Positions 45,664 through 56,919 of a stretch of DNA of 64,000 bases are shown piece after piece. Source of the stretch: Hetaerina americana (Eukaryota > Arthropoda > Insecta > Odonata > Calopterygidae); assembly GCA_022747635.1 (NCBI GenBank), contig JAKTNV010000009.1, positions 67,160,177 to 67,224,176 on the forward strand, in the 5' to 3' direction. Both the position numbers and the translations under genes were made by a program. The first letter of the stretch is position 1. Each line of letters opens with the position of its first letter. The notes below the pieces were generated by a model that made no database searches, had not been told where the DNA came from, and saw nothing but the letters and a program-made list of their open reading frames with translations.

Positions 45664-48600
45664 TATATATATATATATCGAATAATCACACACTTATCGC
45701 CTCGTCGGTGTCGATTTTATATTGAATACCGTATAGCCCTCGGGATTCGATGCTATATGATAAAATTTGCCAAAACTAAAAGAAAGCCACGAGCATTATT
45801 TTTCGTCAAGGACAAACACGGGTGCCAGGCAATGGCACCGTTATAAGCCGTCACGGTTGCGTAGGAATCCACGACACACTTGTGCCTCCTCATTCCACGT
45901 CACAATGCTCAGACGCCTTTCGCCCCACACTTGCACGCTTTTTTAAGGGAAGCCGCACACGGATGTTTTTATGGTGGACGCGCGCCCTTGTACGTCCCGA
46001 ATAAAGGGAGCTGGCGAGGCCAGTTTTATTTTCCCTTCGCGAGCAACCGAATCCTTCCGAGAAGAGTCGTTTGGTCCGGGCCGCTGCGAAAGGAAAGGAA
46101 GATTGGGAAACGGAGATGTTTTGCGTCGACACGAGATTCCCGAGGGGGTCTTCTCCACACCGCCTCTCCCTCCCACGCGATCAATGGTCGGGCGATCGGG
46201 AAAGGAGAAAAGGATGGGCGGACGAGGGCGAGGCACAAAAAAGGAATCCTCCGGTCTCGTTAAATACAATTTCCATGGCCACCAAATTCCAAGAAAGATT
46301 ATAAAAAAACAATGAAAGGGCGGCCAGAATGGAGAGCGGGTGGAGGTCGAAAGGCCAAGTCCCGGCGGCGAGAAAAAAAACAAGGCACCAGAGGGAAAGT
46401 GAGAGGTAGGATTTAATGAGGGCTTCGATTGGCGAGCTTAGAAAAATAAGTAACAAAGGCGCTAGCTCGTTATCTCTTCAATTATGATTCGTAAGATAAC
46501 GTTTTTATTTCATAGCCACTAACCTACTCACCTGGCTCATTATAGGCGTGAGTACAGCTATGGCGTGACAACCAGAACTTTCTCACTTTTCCTATTTTAA
46601 TGATCTACTTTAAAAAGCGTCGCATATCAAGTAGATTTTACAAAGCTATTAGCTCAGTGGCGGGAGAAATGTGCATAAGGAAACACTATCTCTTTGTGAG
46701 GCACGTCAGAAATAATATTATTTTCTGTGCCTGTAAAACTTGAAAACACTAAAAGGACTTTAATAAGAGTCAAGTGTGCACACACAAGGTCGTCTACAGA
46801 TTACCTGTATGTACTACATCCAACCGTCCAAATGACGTTTCGCCCTAAAACGTTTTGAAATGCAAACTAATTACGGTTTTCTAAGGAAAAAAATATGGAC
46901 GAGAAAGAGACTTAACGAGCTACTTAAGGATCATAGAATACTTGGCTATGATGCACCACCCAACAATGAATAAACAAAAAAACAATACTTAACTTCATTC
47001 ATTATAAAACTTCTATGACGTAACCCTTTGCCGGCATCCAAGGCCGAGAACAATATCCATGCCACTATCTAATTATGTATGCCATTTTCAGGTTTAAAAA
47101 CGTAAGATTACTATAAGGAGCGACAGTATTTTTTCTAAAAATTAGAACCATTTCAAAAAGTCACGAGTTTCTCCGTAAACCGCAGTGACGGAATTAAAAC
47201 ACTTTGGCAGCGAGGATGCAGAGGGAGGTTAAAAATTAAAAGAATCCTCAACATATTTCACACGGAAAAAATCAAAGGTAGGCGGAACACGCTCATTTTA
47301 TCCAATCAAGATTCAATTTCCTAACCGTATTTTCTTTTGACAGGAAAACGAAAGCCAGTTCACGACGCCTAGGCAAACAATAAATCATCAGATACGAAAA
47401 GTAGAATTGAAACGCGGAGATACTGAGGTGAGAACGCATGGCAATCCAGGATGCACGCATTCGCACATATCCCCTCCCTCCCTCCCTTTCTCTGTATTAT
47501 TTTTAAAAATCAATTCGATTTCTCATGACCCGCAAAATGAAACAGGGCTGGTATCACTCAGTTGACGACAGCAAACGTGTAAATGACCAAACATCCGAAA
47601 GGCATATGAGTTAAGGTCACCCCCGTAGAGAGCAAGGCCGTTGAAGAACGGGCCCCGACAAAACGCGGCACGAATTAATGAAGAACTCGGGCGCAAAATT
47701 AAAGAACAAGAATCCTGGGCACAGGACGAAAGTGGAGAAGGGAAGTTAGGAGAATTGTGATGGAGGGATGAGATGGGTGCGGGGATTTGGGAGGACTTGG
47801 GGAGACCCGGGATTCGGAGCAGCTTTGACGAAGAGGGGCCGAGGAGGAGGAAGAGCCCAGCACAATTGGAGTTCAGCAAGGCCACACCAACTGACAAGCT
47901 CGCATTGCAAGCCCACTGCAAACGAATATAGAGGCTAATGTCTCGCAAATTTTCTACGCCAGAGAAATAAAACGAAAATTCAAGCCCAGGACATTATTAT
48001 GGAACATCCAGTAAAACGCCATGAGTACGTGTGTGAATTCCATTTTCCAAAGAGTAATAACGCGCACTTCTTCATTATGCAGTACCTAATTTAGGAAATA
48101 TTCGTACGTAAAATGATAATTTCCGAGAAAGAATATTCGGTGGAATATTCAAAAGCAGCAAGAGGCACGTGATATCCTTTTTATTAACAACGGACGAAAA
48201 ATGGGGCTGCAAAGTGAAGTCTAAAAAAAGGAAGCAAACATTTTATTTGCACCGCAAAAAAATAAAATTATTGCAGAAATGTTCCCGTGAAATTGTTTGA
48301 GATGCAAAATCATAAATCCTCCGCCAGGTCTTCTACATGAATTTCCATACTATATCACGAATATTTTCATACCCGCACATGGCAAGGGTAACAACTTCCG
48401 CTAAAGCAGTAAAATCATAGAGCTGCACCGCTGGCGTGAGTAAAGTCCACGTAAAAGTCGACGAAATTACACATGCAGAAGTGCGCACCTAGCTTTGGGA
48501 AATGGAGCAAGGCTACACCTGCGATTCCATACTACGCACAGAATTTTAAATGAAGAAACTCTTTTTATGCAAAGTTACGATGTTATGCAAACCATCAACT

Positions 48601-51600
48601 ACGATTTACAACACTCACTGCCTTGGATTTTCCGAGTTGTCAAGATTTGTGATAAAAAAATTGACTGCATCAAAGGTCTTATATTATAATAATAAATGGA
48701 ATTGTTTTAAATGTGCCTAGAGTATAGTCAAACACTGAGAAAGCAGTAAAGATAAGTTATTAGTTTTTTATAGCTATTAGTTCAAAACTAAAATGTTAGT
48801 AGTTCACCATAACCTGAGTGCTATGAAGGCTTCCATTGACGGAAGAAATGGAGAATAGTCTTGAAACCCAAAATCACAGGGAAGTTAACAGAGAATACCA
48901 CGGCAACAACACGCCTATAATGCTGATGACTTATCGCTTCGTCCTGTACAACCTGAGCTTGTAATTCTCGGTAATGAACTACCTCTACGCTGCCGCTGTT
49001 ACTCGAAATGAATTATCTAAGAGGAAAAATTTAACCCAAATGTGAGAGAATGGGCTCACAGATTATCTTCCGGAAACAGACAGGCTTTAGTAACCCTTTA
49101 TGCTGGAGCAGCTAGTTAAAACTTTGTCTAGTCCGACGGGTATTCCATTATAGCCCTCGCTATAATTACATTTGCCAACTTCTGAGAAAGGGTTGCGCAG
49201 GCCAATTCAGGCAAAAAGAGCCTTCACAGATAAATTGATGCTTAGAAGTGGATTTATATTGCGCGTGACTGCAGGAGCAGTGTCATGATCTATCTAGGAA
49301 TGCACAAAATTGCAAATATTTTGAAAAAAGAATGTAATTCTTAAACTCAACCAGTGTATTCCTCAATTAATATAAAACAATATTTTCAAAAGTGAAAAAG
49401 AAGATTAGTTTTAACTGCATATTCATCAATTTTTCATATTAAGAACATACTACCCCAGTTTAAGGAGCGTGACTCTTACTCGTACATGCTTAACGGAAGT
49501 ACGCTACACACATAAATTAAAAAATCCAAATAATGCATAAACGAATAGAAACCTGCAATTAATTTACTATGAATGAGATATCTTATATTTTTTCCATGTT
49601 TCTTCAGATTTCCTCAACGCAGACTAGGACGTTAACTTCATGGAGTTACCCACCGCTGAGTCCTCGCGGTTTAAGTACGTATGTAACGAGACACGATTGA
49701 GAATGAAACTCTTGTTCCAGCACGAATAGACCGCAGCATACGTCACGGAGAGAGTTACCTCGTGCAACTAACGCGCCACCTTTACGAAGGAGCGAACCTC
49801 GAAAGAGTCATCATTCCTCCCTCCCGCGCTCGCCCAGCGGCTAACTGTACACTCACGCAAACTCAAGAAGCATTCGCGACGAAGGTTAGCAGACACTCCC
49901 TTCACTAATAAAAACTCATGCAAATCCAACGACTTCCAGGAGACGACAGAATGCGATAGGCTCAAACGACTCGCCGCCGGTTAAGAGTAATTTATTGAGT
50001 TGTTGGGCGGAAGGGCGGGCTGGAGACAAGACGGGTGAAACACGTGGCCTTGCGCGAAACGCGAGAACAATACAGGAAAATGAGGCTGTTCGCGGGGGAA
50101 CTGGAGGGGCTAAGATCAGATGAATGGTGACAGATTTCGCAGACAAGATATCGACTCACGGCCACTGAAAATATTATTCTTTGATTTAGCATAATACTCT
50201 TCGGTCCATAGCGCGAAGTCACTCTTGATCCACGGAAACGAAAGTAACACGACCACAGGATTCTTTAGATGCCTTTATGCTCATCTGGCCGCTACACTAA
50301 TTGTTACTAAATTGAACATCACTAGGCTAAACTACACATATATGTTAGAAGGGCTGTAAACCATCTTCAACAATTATCGCGGGGTACAAGCATTCCTCAC
50401 GGACAAGGAAGAGCGAAAGAGACATTCTAAAAGGACTGAGTCCTTACTTAATCGCGATCTCACCAACCATAACGTGAAACATGCGTTGCTGCCTGGATAA
50501 CATGTACCCAAAAAGATAAAAAAGAAACAAGAGACAATAGCAATGATGAAGTTTCTTGAAAGTGACACTACATCTTTATTTCAGACCCATGGAGAAGTTA
50601 CAACAAATCTCCGAAAGAAATACAAATCAGTTATTTTTATAGACCCACCCAAACAAATATCTCTTTGGGGAGTCGTATAGTACGAAAGAGATTCACCAAC
50701 ACTAGGTCTATACCCCATTCAGAACGACAGAAATATTACCTTTTTCACGATTGTCACAGCTGTGGAATTTTAAATAAGTTTTACGACGTGTAAGCAGTTG
50801 GAAAAAGCAGATGTACAGGTTTACAAAGTCAATATCGCTCAAAATAGCACACAAAAAAGGTCAAAATAATACTTAAATGGTACCATAAATGTTCACCATA
50901 CCACAGCAATAAAAAAGCTCCACTTATACCGCGAATTATTGCAGCATGATTGTTTTATGGGTCGTTGGAGATTACGAATCTGTGTGTACGTGCACGGCAA
51001 AGAATGAGATGAACTATTAATAAAACGCAGGGTGTTATCGTTCAGTCCTTTGAAAGTATAAGTTATCTACGATATTTTTTGACGCTCTAAATTCAGTTCA
51101 ACAGAGGCTATATTTTAAATCTTTCAAACTACAGATACCAAATGCTAACACCGTCAAATATCACAACTATCAGCATAATGGGCGGCTAGGAATATTTAGG
51201 TCCATGCCACATTTAAGTCCAAACTTAGTTCATCTCGGCTATGGGGCTGCAAGAAGACAGCTGGACAAATGCAAGCTAGTGATGAATTCCAGGATTTTTC
51301 GAAACACTTCACGACGGGAAGGAACCGATTTTCGCGTTAACATCCAATACATGTCAATCAAAAAATTAGCATTGTCTAATTGTGCCCACTGTACTTTCAT
51401 TTCTTTAATTGTTAAATAAATACTAAAATAAAATTTGATGAAATTATACCCATTAAACTTTTTAAAAATGTAATACATGCAAATTAAAAAATGTTTAAAT
51501 CGGAATTAACCAGGGTTCTAAATACCCCCCTACACCCTAGCCTAGGAAGCGAAGGAAAATGGTCAAGTCAACACTGCAGCAGAGGCAGTTATTATTTAGT

Positions 51601-51734
51601 CGATCTATTTTAACTTGTCCCGAGACATTGTAGAGGACAATATTACTCTCTTCAGCTTTTACCCGACCAGACTACTAATCCCGATGGTTATTTACTATGG
51701 CTGGGGCACCTATACTACATATATTAATTTATAC
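45664..51734. other. Long unassigned stretch
   Basis: A short TA run (45664-45679) opens 6 kb without a recognised gene. About 45.85-46.35 kb is GC- and CpG-rich with overlapping ORFs of up to 146 codons on both strands, a sign of composition rather than coding. A 141-codon minus ORF (47523-47948) lies over purine-rich sequence and resembles nothing known. The rest is AT-rich. Confidence 0.45.
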
Positions 51735-52235
51735 ATGGCACTCCGTAAGCCACCGCTAGGGTGTGTGCGAGGGGGTGACCATACACCCGACTACCTAAGA
51801 TACAAAATGCTTTTCTCTCCTTGCACGGTCGTGTATTTCTGATCTCTTATCGTTCGTGGAAAAAATGACATCTTAAATCTACCTGTTCAACACTTAATCT
51901 CTCAAATTTTACTGACATGATCTCTCCAACCGCAGTACTATGTGGGTTACAATACATTTTCAACATCACTGCTAAACAGACATCCTTCCATGTTATGCTA
52001 GATATTTAATCCGAAACTAAACCCTGGCTCCGTGAGTGATTCCCAACCTAGCTCCTCTAATAATTTTGATACGATACTCAGTTTTCAGAACAACGTTTTA
52101 CAAATCTACCTCCTCTACGCTGAACGCGATCTAATTCGGCAATCAATTCAACTTCATGAGGATCCCATATGCTAGCAGCATATTCTAAATAAGCTCTAAC
52201 CAGCGAAAGGCAATATTGCTCTTTAATCTAAGACA
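51735..52235 (-). pseudogene. CR1-like LINE 3' fragment
   Basis: This repeats the 53.05-53.52 kb copy over the 3' UTR and the last part of ORF2. The minus strand gives a recognisable YAASIWDPHEVELI and an HFFHE-type ending, but with many stops and frame changes. It starts in 3' UTR at CCACCGCTAGGGTGTGTG and breaks off near 52235. It is more decayed than the neighbouring copy. Confidence 0.75.
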
Positions 52236-53045
52236 TTGATGAGCTTTTAAATGAGTACGTTCCATGACGGCAGGAGCCATTCAATATGTTATTCTCCGTT
52301 GATGCGAAAATACCAGATTCTCCCATGTGGACGGGGGGATTGGCCTTTCGGCCAATCGGCCGAAAGGGGGCCCCTGCCGACAGATGAATCGCAACGTACT
52401 TTCACCAGGACGGACTGACCTCCGCGCTAATTGAGTGTCTCGTCCATTCGCGAGAGAAATGGTGGACTCGGTGTAGGGGTTGGTGGGGTAGGGGAGGCGT
52501 GTCGCTCAGAGTTTCGAGAACTTCTAAAGGAGACGGAGGTTGAAAGATGTCGACGTCTTTGCCGCGCATTGACGTGATCGCCGACCCACCTCCCCCTTCA
52601 GAATCAATGGGGCCTAGGGGGCCCTGCGAAATGCACAAAAAATAGGAGTCGTGTAAAAACAATAAGAAACACACCATCGAGGCGACAGGAATACACAATA
52701 GGGTCAACTATATCAAAAGTATCATACCTATTTCATACTTTTAGAATCGTCGAATTGCACATAGAGAGTAATTTAATTACCTTACATCGATGCTTTTGCG
52801 GCATTCAATGGACCTTGGAATGAATTGTGCACGAAAATATGGCACACGACACTTCTACTTCACTTTACATTTTAACAACAAAAAGGTCATCTGAAACTAG
52901 TTAATAACAGGAAATGCGGAGGGGAACACGTTTCACAAAGCGGCCATTTAGTAACCTGTATCGCAGTATAACATCGTTCACCTTTGTCATGTGCCGAGAA
53001 ATATTTGTCGAATATCATGGGATGTGAATTATATTGCTAATTCAT
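52236..53045. other. Unassigned DNA with a GC hairpin
   Basis: CCTTTCGGCC at 52344-52353 pairs perfectly with GGCCGAAAGG at 52358-52367 across an AATC loop. The next few hundred bases to about 52.63 kb are GC-rich and contain a 101-codon minus ORF (52402-52707) with no recognised domain. Confidence 0.55.
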
Positions 53046-53124
53046 TTATTTATCCTGCCAGCCAACGCTAGGGTGTGTGGCAGGGGGCGAATACTCACAA
53101 GAATAATTTAACCCGAACATGACC

Positions 53125-53520
53125 CTACTGCGGTCTAGCTATGTTATTATCATCCCCTATCGTTCGTGGAAAAAATGACATCTTAAATCGATCATTTCTA
53201 CACTTGATCTGTCTAATTTTTTTAGCATGATCTATCCTATCGTAGTACGATGGGGGTAATGATTCATTTTCCACATCACTGCTAAAGAGACGCCCTTCCA
53301 ATTCATTCAAGAGCTTCAATCTGAAACTCAACCTTCGCTCCGTGAGTGATTCCCCACCTAGCTGCTCTAATATTTTGTATACGATACTAAGTTTATCATA
53401 ACAACCTTTGACAAATCTGGCTCCTCTGCGCTGCACACGATCGGCAATTAATTCAACTTCGTGAGGATCCCATATACTTGCAGCATATTTCAAATGAGGC
53501 CTAACCAACGACAGGTAACA
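53125..53520 (-). pseudogene. LINE ORF2 C terminus
   Basis: An open minus-strand frame reads VRPHLKYAASIWDPHEVELI, VQRRGARFVKGCYDK, LTERRLSFRLKLLNELEG, PPSYYDRIDHAKKIRQIKC and KMSFFPRTIGD. The order LVRP-LEYAS-VWDP, QRRAARFV, ERR and FFPRTI is typical of the end of CR1/jockey-like LINE ORF2. It lacks its own start and any RT motif and is open for 127 codons. Confidence 0.88.
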
Positions 53521-53559
53521 TTCCCCTTTGACCTATTCATCACATTCACCAAATAATCT

Positions 53560-54116
53560 TCGTATTTTCCTTTTATAACATAATATAATTTGTAAGTTTC
53601 CTTTTATACTTCTTATTCCTGACACCATGAAGCGAAAACTTAGCATTTACTGCCCTGTGGTCACTAATTCCTTTTAGTTATCACGAATATTCCTTGCTAA
53701 CAAAGCAAGAATATTATCGCCTCTATCCGGTGAAGTGAAAAGTTGATTCAATGAGTTCCACGTAATAGAATTCTATAGCGATTCGCTGATATCTTTGTCT
53801 TTACCGCCCGTTTTAAAACTATATGTGCTCCAGTCAATAGATTGGACATTGAAATCTCCACCGATTATAACGCTGCGATCATTGTGTTGGGATAACAAAA
53901 CTTTGATTTGCTGATCTGATTCTAGTATTGAATTGTCTCTGTCGACTGGCGGTCCGTAAAATGCGCATACATTAATTCCTTTGGATTGAGGACTTTATAT
54001 TGAGCACCAAACGCTTTCCAAACCATTACTCGGAATTAACTCAGCCCTGCTGACGCAAGAATTTTTAACTGCAGCAAAAACATCATCCCCGATTATATTT
54101 TGTCTGTAATTTCTGT
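53560..54116 (-). pseudogene. LINE APE-type endonuclease remnant
   Basis: Reverse-complement translation reads VFAAVKNSCVSRAELI, then ESVWCSI, a stop, SPQSKGINVCAFYGPPVDRD and SVIIGGDFNVQSIDWSTY. GGDFN is a signature of the APE-type LINE endonuclease domain, and VCAFYGPP is the strand before it. A further NQLFTSPDRGDNIL block follows before the frame is lost near 53.7 kb. The stop and the loss of the C-terminal SDH part make it inactive. Confidence 0.82.
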
Positions 54117-54429
54117 AAATGGAAAATGAATGCAAGAACGTTCTTGCCATTATCTGTCGATAAAGGAGCAGGGTTTGGGCCGATCATGAAAACTATCACA
54201 CGACGTTCTCCAAAAATTAAGACTGCCTCTATAAAACTAAGCGCCTCCAAAGCCACGCAAAGCGAATTACATTTTCCTTACACTACGTCATTCTTACTTC
54301 AGATCCACGCACCTTCTACCTCCCATCATGCTGTTGAACGGGACATTTTATTTTCTCAGTGACGCAGTTGGGAAACATCTCGTTTCCTCCATCAAGATCA
54401 TCAATATCCTATCACCTTACCTTTCAGTA

Positions 54430-54630
54430 TCTCCTATATCCAAATGTCCTGTGTTTTTGAAGCCAAAAACATCCTCCATTCCTATGAAATCCCTCCATTT
54501 CCCTCATCTTCTCCCTCTATCCATATAATTTCCTCCAAATGTCTCCAATCACGTATCTCGAAAGCGTCCGATCTACGCCCCTCCTCTTTCCTCCTCAAAA
54601 GACTAAGCCCGTATTGTCCGTCGCCACAAC
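54430..54630 (-). pseudogene. Possible RTE-like LINE fragment
   Basis: The minus-strand reading gives LRRKEEGRRSDAFEIRDWRH and LEEIIWIEG. This lines up with WSLKQEDRRRLEAFEMWVWR and MEKVKWTEK in the 14.6 kb LINE. The match is partial and the frame is interrupted. If real, it is a short old piece of the same or a sister LINE placed next to the CR1-like copy. Confidence 0.4.
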
Positions 54631-55671
54631 CACTCGTAAATCCTTTTGCAAGGCATGCTGCCTCAATTCGGAATTCTCAATAGAAGACGTCGTCGATGGT
54701 ACTATATATAATGCCCTCAAACGAGGAATTGAAACCAGACGAGGCACGGGCAGTAGGGCAGGTTAATGAGAATGCCATATGAAGGCATAATTCCTCGTCC
54801 ATTATCAAAGGAGTGGGAGAGTGGAGCTCAAACGGGTAGTATTATTCTGTCCGCTTTAATCAATGCCACGATACTTTCGAGCTGATCTTAGCCTTGCATT
54901 TCTATTTCTCGAGAGTACTTCCAGTTCCTTTCTTGTTCTTATATTCATTCTCGTCCCGTACCACTCACAAATAATATAAGAATTAATTATGCCTCAGGTT
55001 ATAAACTGACCGCTCCTGCACGCCGGCCAAACTTTCAAGGTTGATTTATTTGCCTGAGAGAGTTTATACGCAGGCGTAAATCCCTTTGACCCCCAACTTC
55101 AAACCGTTCATGCGCGGACCGTTGCCGCTCGAAAAGTAGAAGCCCACACAAACGCTCAGAGGGAGGGAATGAGGCACTCACTTTTCCTCCTCCGGACTCA
55201 CAACCCCCTTTCGGGTGCGTGCGTCTTTTCCTTTAATTCCGCGGGTGAATAAAACATGAGTCGGTGGGCAGTTCGGAAGGTTGTGCGGGGCAAAGCAATA
55301 AACCGAGCTGGAGATCGGGGCAACGCTAAGGTACGGGCGGCTCGGATGCGATTTATTCAAAACTCCATTACTATTGCATACAGTACGAGTGAACACTTGT
55401 TAAAAATATATCCACCCGATTCGTTTTGATTACGGTTTTGACGCCCACTGAGTCGGAACAAATTACTAATATCAACCCCACGGAGGGAACTCCCGAGTTT
55501 TAACCCCGGCCAACAGCAGACCTGCCTTAATATATCCAAGCTTCATTCGCTATTAAGCTATAGGTTTTGGGTAAATTCGATGAAAATGTAAAAAACGAAT
55601 AGGTGTACTTCATATGAAATGGGGATCATTTTGAAAACGTGGAAAATGTTTGGAGCTAGGTCTGTTGTAGT
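54631..55671. other. Unassigned intergenic DNA
   Basis: No recognised gene. Moderately GC-rich around 55.1-55.35 kb. Confidence 0.5.
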
Positions 55672-55735
55672 CTCTAGGGTAGAGCGTGCGGCTTCGGATT
55701 GGATGATTCGGGTTCAAATTATGGTGAGACAACTA
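55672..55735 (+). repeat. tRNA-like sequence, possible SINE head
   Basis: TAGTCTCTAGGGTAGAGCG resembles an A box and GGGTTCAAATTATGG a B box, 30 bp apart as in tRNAs. The two ends (GTAGTCTC and GTGAGAC) are partly complementary. No other copy occurs in the window. Confidence 0.4.
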
Positions 55736-55867
55736 AAGCTCATAGCCTCACCCAAGATGCTTGACTTTCCGCTGCATGCAGACCGTTGCGGGTGAGGTGG
55801 TGGCCCCAAACAATGAGGATGGCATCCCGGAGAAGCCAAGCCAGCTTGAGGAAATTGAAGACTAGAA

Positions 55868-56152
55868 CTACTCGGCCCAGGGGAAGAGGATGCAGCCCTC
55901 GAAGAACTTGTAATGAGGGGCGACAGCCAGGACCCTCTTGACCCAGAGCCCGGGATGGACTTCGATTTCAGTTCGGGAAGTGACAGCTTCTCCCCGAGTC
56001 CTCATCGAGACTCGCAACCTCCTCCTCAACTTCCGGTTACAACGACGACTTCGACCCCGCACCAGGTGCGGAGTGGTGTTCCGATGCTGGACAGCCCTAC
56101 GATCCGTCGATCAAGGCTCCAACACCAGCCAGGCCGTAGGAAGTCGCCGTAA
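55868..56152 (+). other. Coding-like GC-rich segment, unknown
   Basis: The plus frame reads EELVMRGDSQDPLDPEPG, then DFDFSSGSDSFSPSPHRDS, then QPPPQLPVTTTTSTPHQ. The Pro/Ser/Asp-rich composition differs from the antisense-type ORFs elsewhere and could be a disordered protein region. Stops lie close on both sides and no domain is visible. It may be a degraded exon, a processed pseudogene or a retroelement ORF1 piece lying 3' of the tRNA-like sequence at 55.7 kb. Confidence 0.2.
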
Positions 56153-56215
56153 GCACGCCCTCACAGTAAGAAATCTACCCTGCAGCCCGACACAAATCGT
56201 ACACGTCTATTAAAT

Positions 56216-56751
56216 GCCACTGAGTTGTTCAAACGGGGTGCAAATTAACCCGTGCCTCCCAATATATTCCAGAAGACCACCTGCCACAACCTCGACACTT
56301 AGTTACCTTAATAACCTGATGCAGAGGGGAATTAAAATAGGCAAGTTACTACACCGTAAGGGCTTAGGATGAAGTGAACTCTCACCTGTTAAACGATTTT
56401 TTAGGCTAATTAGAGTGGGGTTTTGGAGTAACAAATAATCAGTGAACTAGAAAAATCTCATAGAATAAACATTAATTAAGCAAATAAATCTAACAAAAAG
56501 ATAGTTTACTTTACATGGTTGTTTTGGGAAATTAGTATGCGATCCGTCCAGACACGCAGAGAGCAAACTGGAGCCGACTAGAGCCACACGACCAAGTAGA
56601 GCGACCAGAGCCAGGGGAAAGAGACGGCATGCGAGTCCACACCGAGAGGATTATCGTATGAGAATCCCAGAATATATCGAAAATCAAACCAGCTAGAAAA
56701 AGAATATATTTATTCAAACATTCTCTCCGTCGTACAAATTGATATCAGATT
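56216..56751. other. Unassigned intergenic DNA
   Basis: AT-rich; nothing recognised. Confidence 0.5.
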
Positions 56752-56919
56752 ATTGAAATTAAATTTAAAATACTTCGCTTCGTAAAATACTTTAAAATCT
56801 TAAAATGTTATGGTATAACATCATCAGGTGACCTGATGATGTTATACCATAACGAAACCTAGGTAGTAATAAAAGTGGTTTATGTGGAAAGGCGAAGTAT
56901 TTTAAATTTAATTTCAATA
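56752..56919 (+). repeat. Fold-back repeat with hammerhead core
   Basis: The outer arms (ATTGAAATTAAATTTAAAAT and the bases after it at about 56752-56778, with the complement at 56893-56919) and the inner arms (22 bp, 56809-56830 with 56832-56853) are inverted repeats. The hammerhead-like core lies in the right inner arm and beyond. The right side (CGAAACCTAGGT, TTTATGTGGAA) matches the 32.1 kb repeat. Only the right arm has the GAAA block. Confidence 0.82.
56826..56872 (+). ncRNA. Hammerhead-ribozyme-like core
   Basis: CTGATGA (56833-56839), T, stem II GTTAT (56841-56845) and ATAAC (56849-56853) around an ACC loop, GAAA (56854-56857), the self-complementary ACCTAGGT (56857-56864) and A at 56865 as the cleavage-site base. 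Stem I: C56832-G56866, A56831-T56867, T56829-A56869 and a G-T pair, with one G-A mismatch. All conserved core bases match the consensus. Stem III is too short to close on itself, as known for retroelement hammerheads. Confidence 0.65.

Larger units (their letters stand above)
53046..54116 (-). mobile_element. CR1-like LINE with the middle deleted
   Basis: Two parts of one LINE type lie in the same orientation: endonuclease sequence at about 53.56-54.12 kb and the ORF2 C terminus plus 3' UTR at 53.05-53.52 kb. The reverse transcriptase that should separate them is missing. The 3' UTR ends CCTGCCAGCC followed by a GATAAATAAAT-like tail. Three other 3' fragments of this family lie at 3.9, 4.35 and 51.7 kb, all minus strand. 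Confidence 0.82.

Noticed and set aside
45880..46456. ORFs of 127 and 146 codons on opposite strands
   Set aside because: They occupy the same GC-rich DNA on both strands and resemble no family. Composition explains them.
47523..47948. 141-codon minus-strand ORF
   Set aside because: It is the complement of purine-rich DNA and gives a Ser/Leu/Pro-rich translation with no recognisable domain, start context or splice partner.
52344..52367. GC hairpin read as a transcription terminator
   Set aside because: It has no U-run or adjacent gene, and intrinsic terminators of this kind are not expected in an animal genome.
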